From: Corynebacterium sp. ACRPO
GTDB taxonomy: Bacteria > Actinomycetota > Actinomycetes > Mycobacteriales > Mycobacteriaceae
Reading direction: 5' to 3'
DNA length: 64,000 nt
Assembly (NCBI RefSeq): GCF_022347205.1
Contig: NZ_JAKRNE010000005.1
Location: forward strand, 80,848 to 144,847
Made by a program: the position numbers and the translations under genes. Below are positions 63,757 to 64,000 of this stretch, one piece after another. Under the pieces are notes generated by a model, which had not been told where the DNA came from, did no database searches, and saw only the letters and a program-made list of their open reading frames with translations. Each line of letters opens with the position of its first letter. Positions within the stretch are counted from its first letter, which is position 1.

Positions 63757-64000
63757 GGTTACCCTCGTTTAGTGGACACCCTATTTGTACGGATCCTGTG
63801 TCCGTAGGAGAGGATGTTCATTGTGAGTCAACAGCGCAAGAAGTACACGCCGGAGTACCGGCGTGAAGCCGCGAACTTGGTAATCGAGTCAGAGCGCCCG
63901 ATCGCTCATGTGGCTAAGGAGATTGGCGTCTCCGCCGGGCTTTTAGGCCGGTGGGTCAAACTCGAGCGTGAACGCCGAGGGGCCTCGGATGGGATGAGTG
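63754..64000 (+). mobile_element. IS3-family element, left end (continues past window)
   Basis: Starts near 63754 with TGAGGTTACCCTCGTTTAGT, a typical IS3-group end followed by GGACACC. Seventy bases further in, an orfA transposase gene begins. The boundary is deduced from where the HNH reading frame loses its family sequence. The element runs off the window. Confidence 0.8.
63823..64000 (+). CDS. IS3-family transposase OrfA, 3' truncated by window edge
   Basis: Helix-turn-helix subunit of an IS3-type transposase. The visible 59 residues read SQQRKKYTPEYRREAANLV, IESERPIAHVAKEIGVSAGLLGRWVKLERERRG, a clear OrfA HTH. GTG 63823 is preceded by GGAGAGG at 9-nt spacing; the in-frame ATG 63814 lies too close to that site. 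The rest, and OrfB with the DDE domain, lie beyond the window. Confidence 0.9.
   Translation, partial: MSQQRKKYTPEYRREAANLVIESERPIAHVAKEIGVSAGLLGRWVKLERERRGASDGMS

Overview
The window is a high-GC actinobacterial chromosome and almost certainly belongs to a Corynebacterium. The strongest clue is the block nrdH-nrdI-nrdE / gntR1-like regulator / nrdF / ctaD / serB (about 36.9-45.0 kb), which follows the order known from Corynebacterium glutamicum. A DtxR-like box, a GlxR-like site, 13E12-type HNH genes and many apparently leaderless starts agree with this. An anaerobic pyruvate formate-lyase locus hints at a host-associated species. I cannot name the species from sequence alone.

Layout. 0-3.2 kb: the 3' part of oligoribonuclease, tRNA-His, a flavin-dependent monooxygenase, a lipoprotein L,D-transpeptidase and tRNA-Lys. 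3.2-4.6 kb: a complete IS481-family element that duplicated the 3' end of tRNA-Lys. 4.7-7.7 kb: an iron-siderophore ABC uptake operon behind a DtxR-like box. 7.7-18 kb: glutaminase-STAS, DUF3618, peroxiredoxin plus TetR, an HNH protein, bioAD, a POT peptide transporter, an SPFH protein and a proline iminopeptidase-like hydrolase. 17.6-20.9 kb: pflB-grcA-pflA, in which the glycyl radical domain of pyruvate formate-lyase is a separate gene. 21.2-23.7 kb: a purine permease fused to an OHCU-decarboxylase-like domain, then an anchored hypothetical protein. 24.0-26.4 kb: a divergent TetR/MFS pair, an AT-rich gene-free stretch and tRNA-Leu.

26.5-38 kb is housekeeping: two membrane proteins, a compact operon running clpS-DUF2017-P1 peptidase-rhomboid-murI-MBL-rph-rdgB, pncB, a DinG-type helicase, a Pth2-like protein and serB. 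38-45 kb: ctaD, the class Ib ribonucleotide reductase genes with paired NrdR-box candidates, and gntR1. 45-54 kb: a secreted lipase, rpmJ, a sugar transporter divergent from nadE, a fructosamine kinase-like protein, DUF805, a thioredoxin reductase-like enzyme, tRNA-Ala, a DsbA-like protein with a DoxX/MauE protein, and pgm. 54-63 kb: an alanine/glycine symporter, a crcB pair, an esterase with a probable aminoacyl-phosphatidylglycerol synthase, and a MacB/FtsX-type ABC exporter. The window ends in an HNH gene cut by an IS3-family element.

Most noteworthy: (1) the split pyruvate formate-lyase, a 695-residue core ending just before the glycyl radical domain, with that domain in its own 83-residue gene next to the activase; (2) the permease-OHCU fusion, whose enzyme domain seems to lack its usual catalytic residues; (3) a recurrent TAnnnT box followed by exactly 6-7 nt before SD-poor start codons, suggesting widespread leaderless transcription; (4) two insertion sequences caught at informative boundaries.
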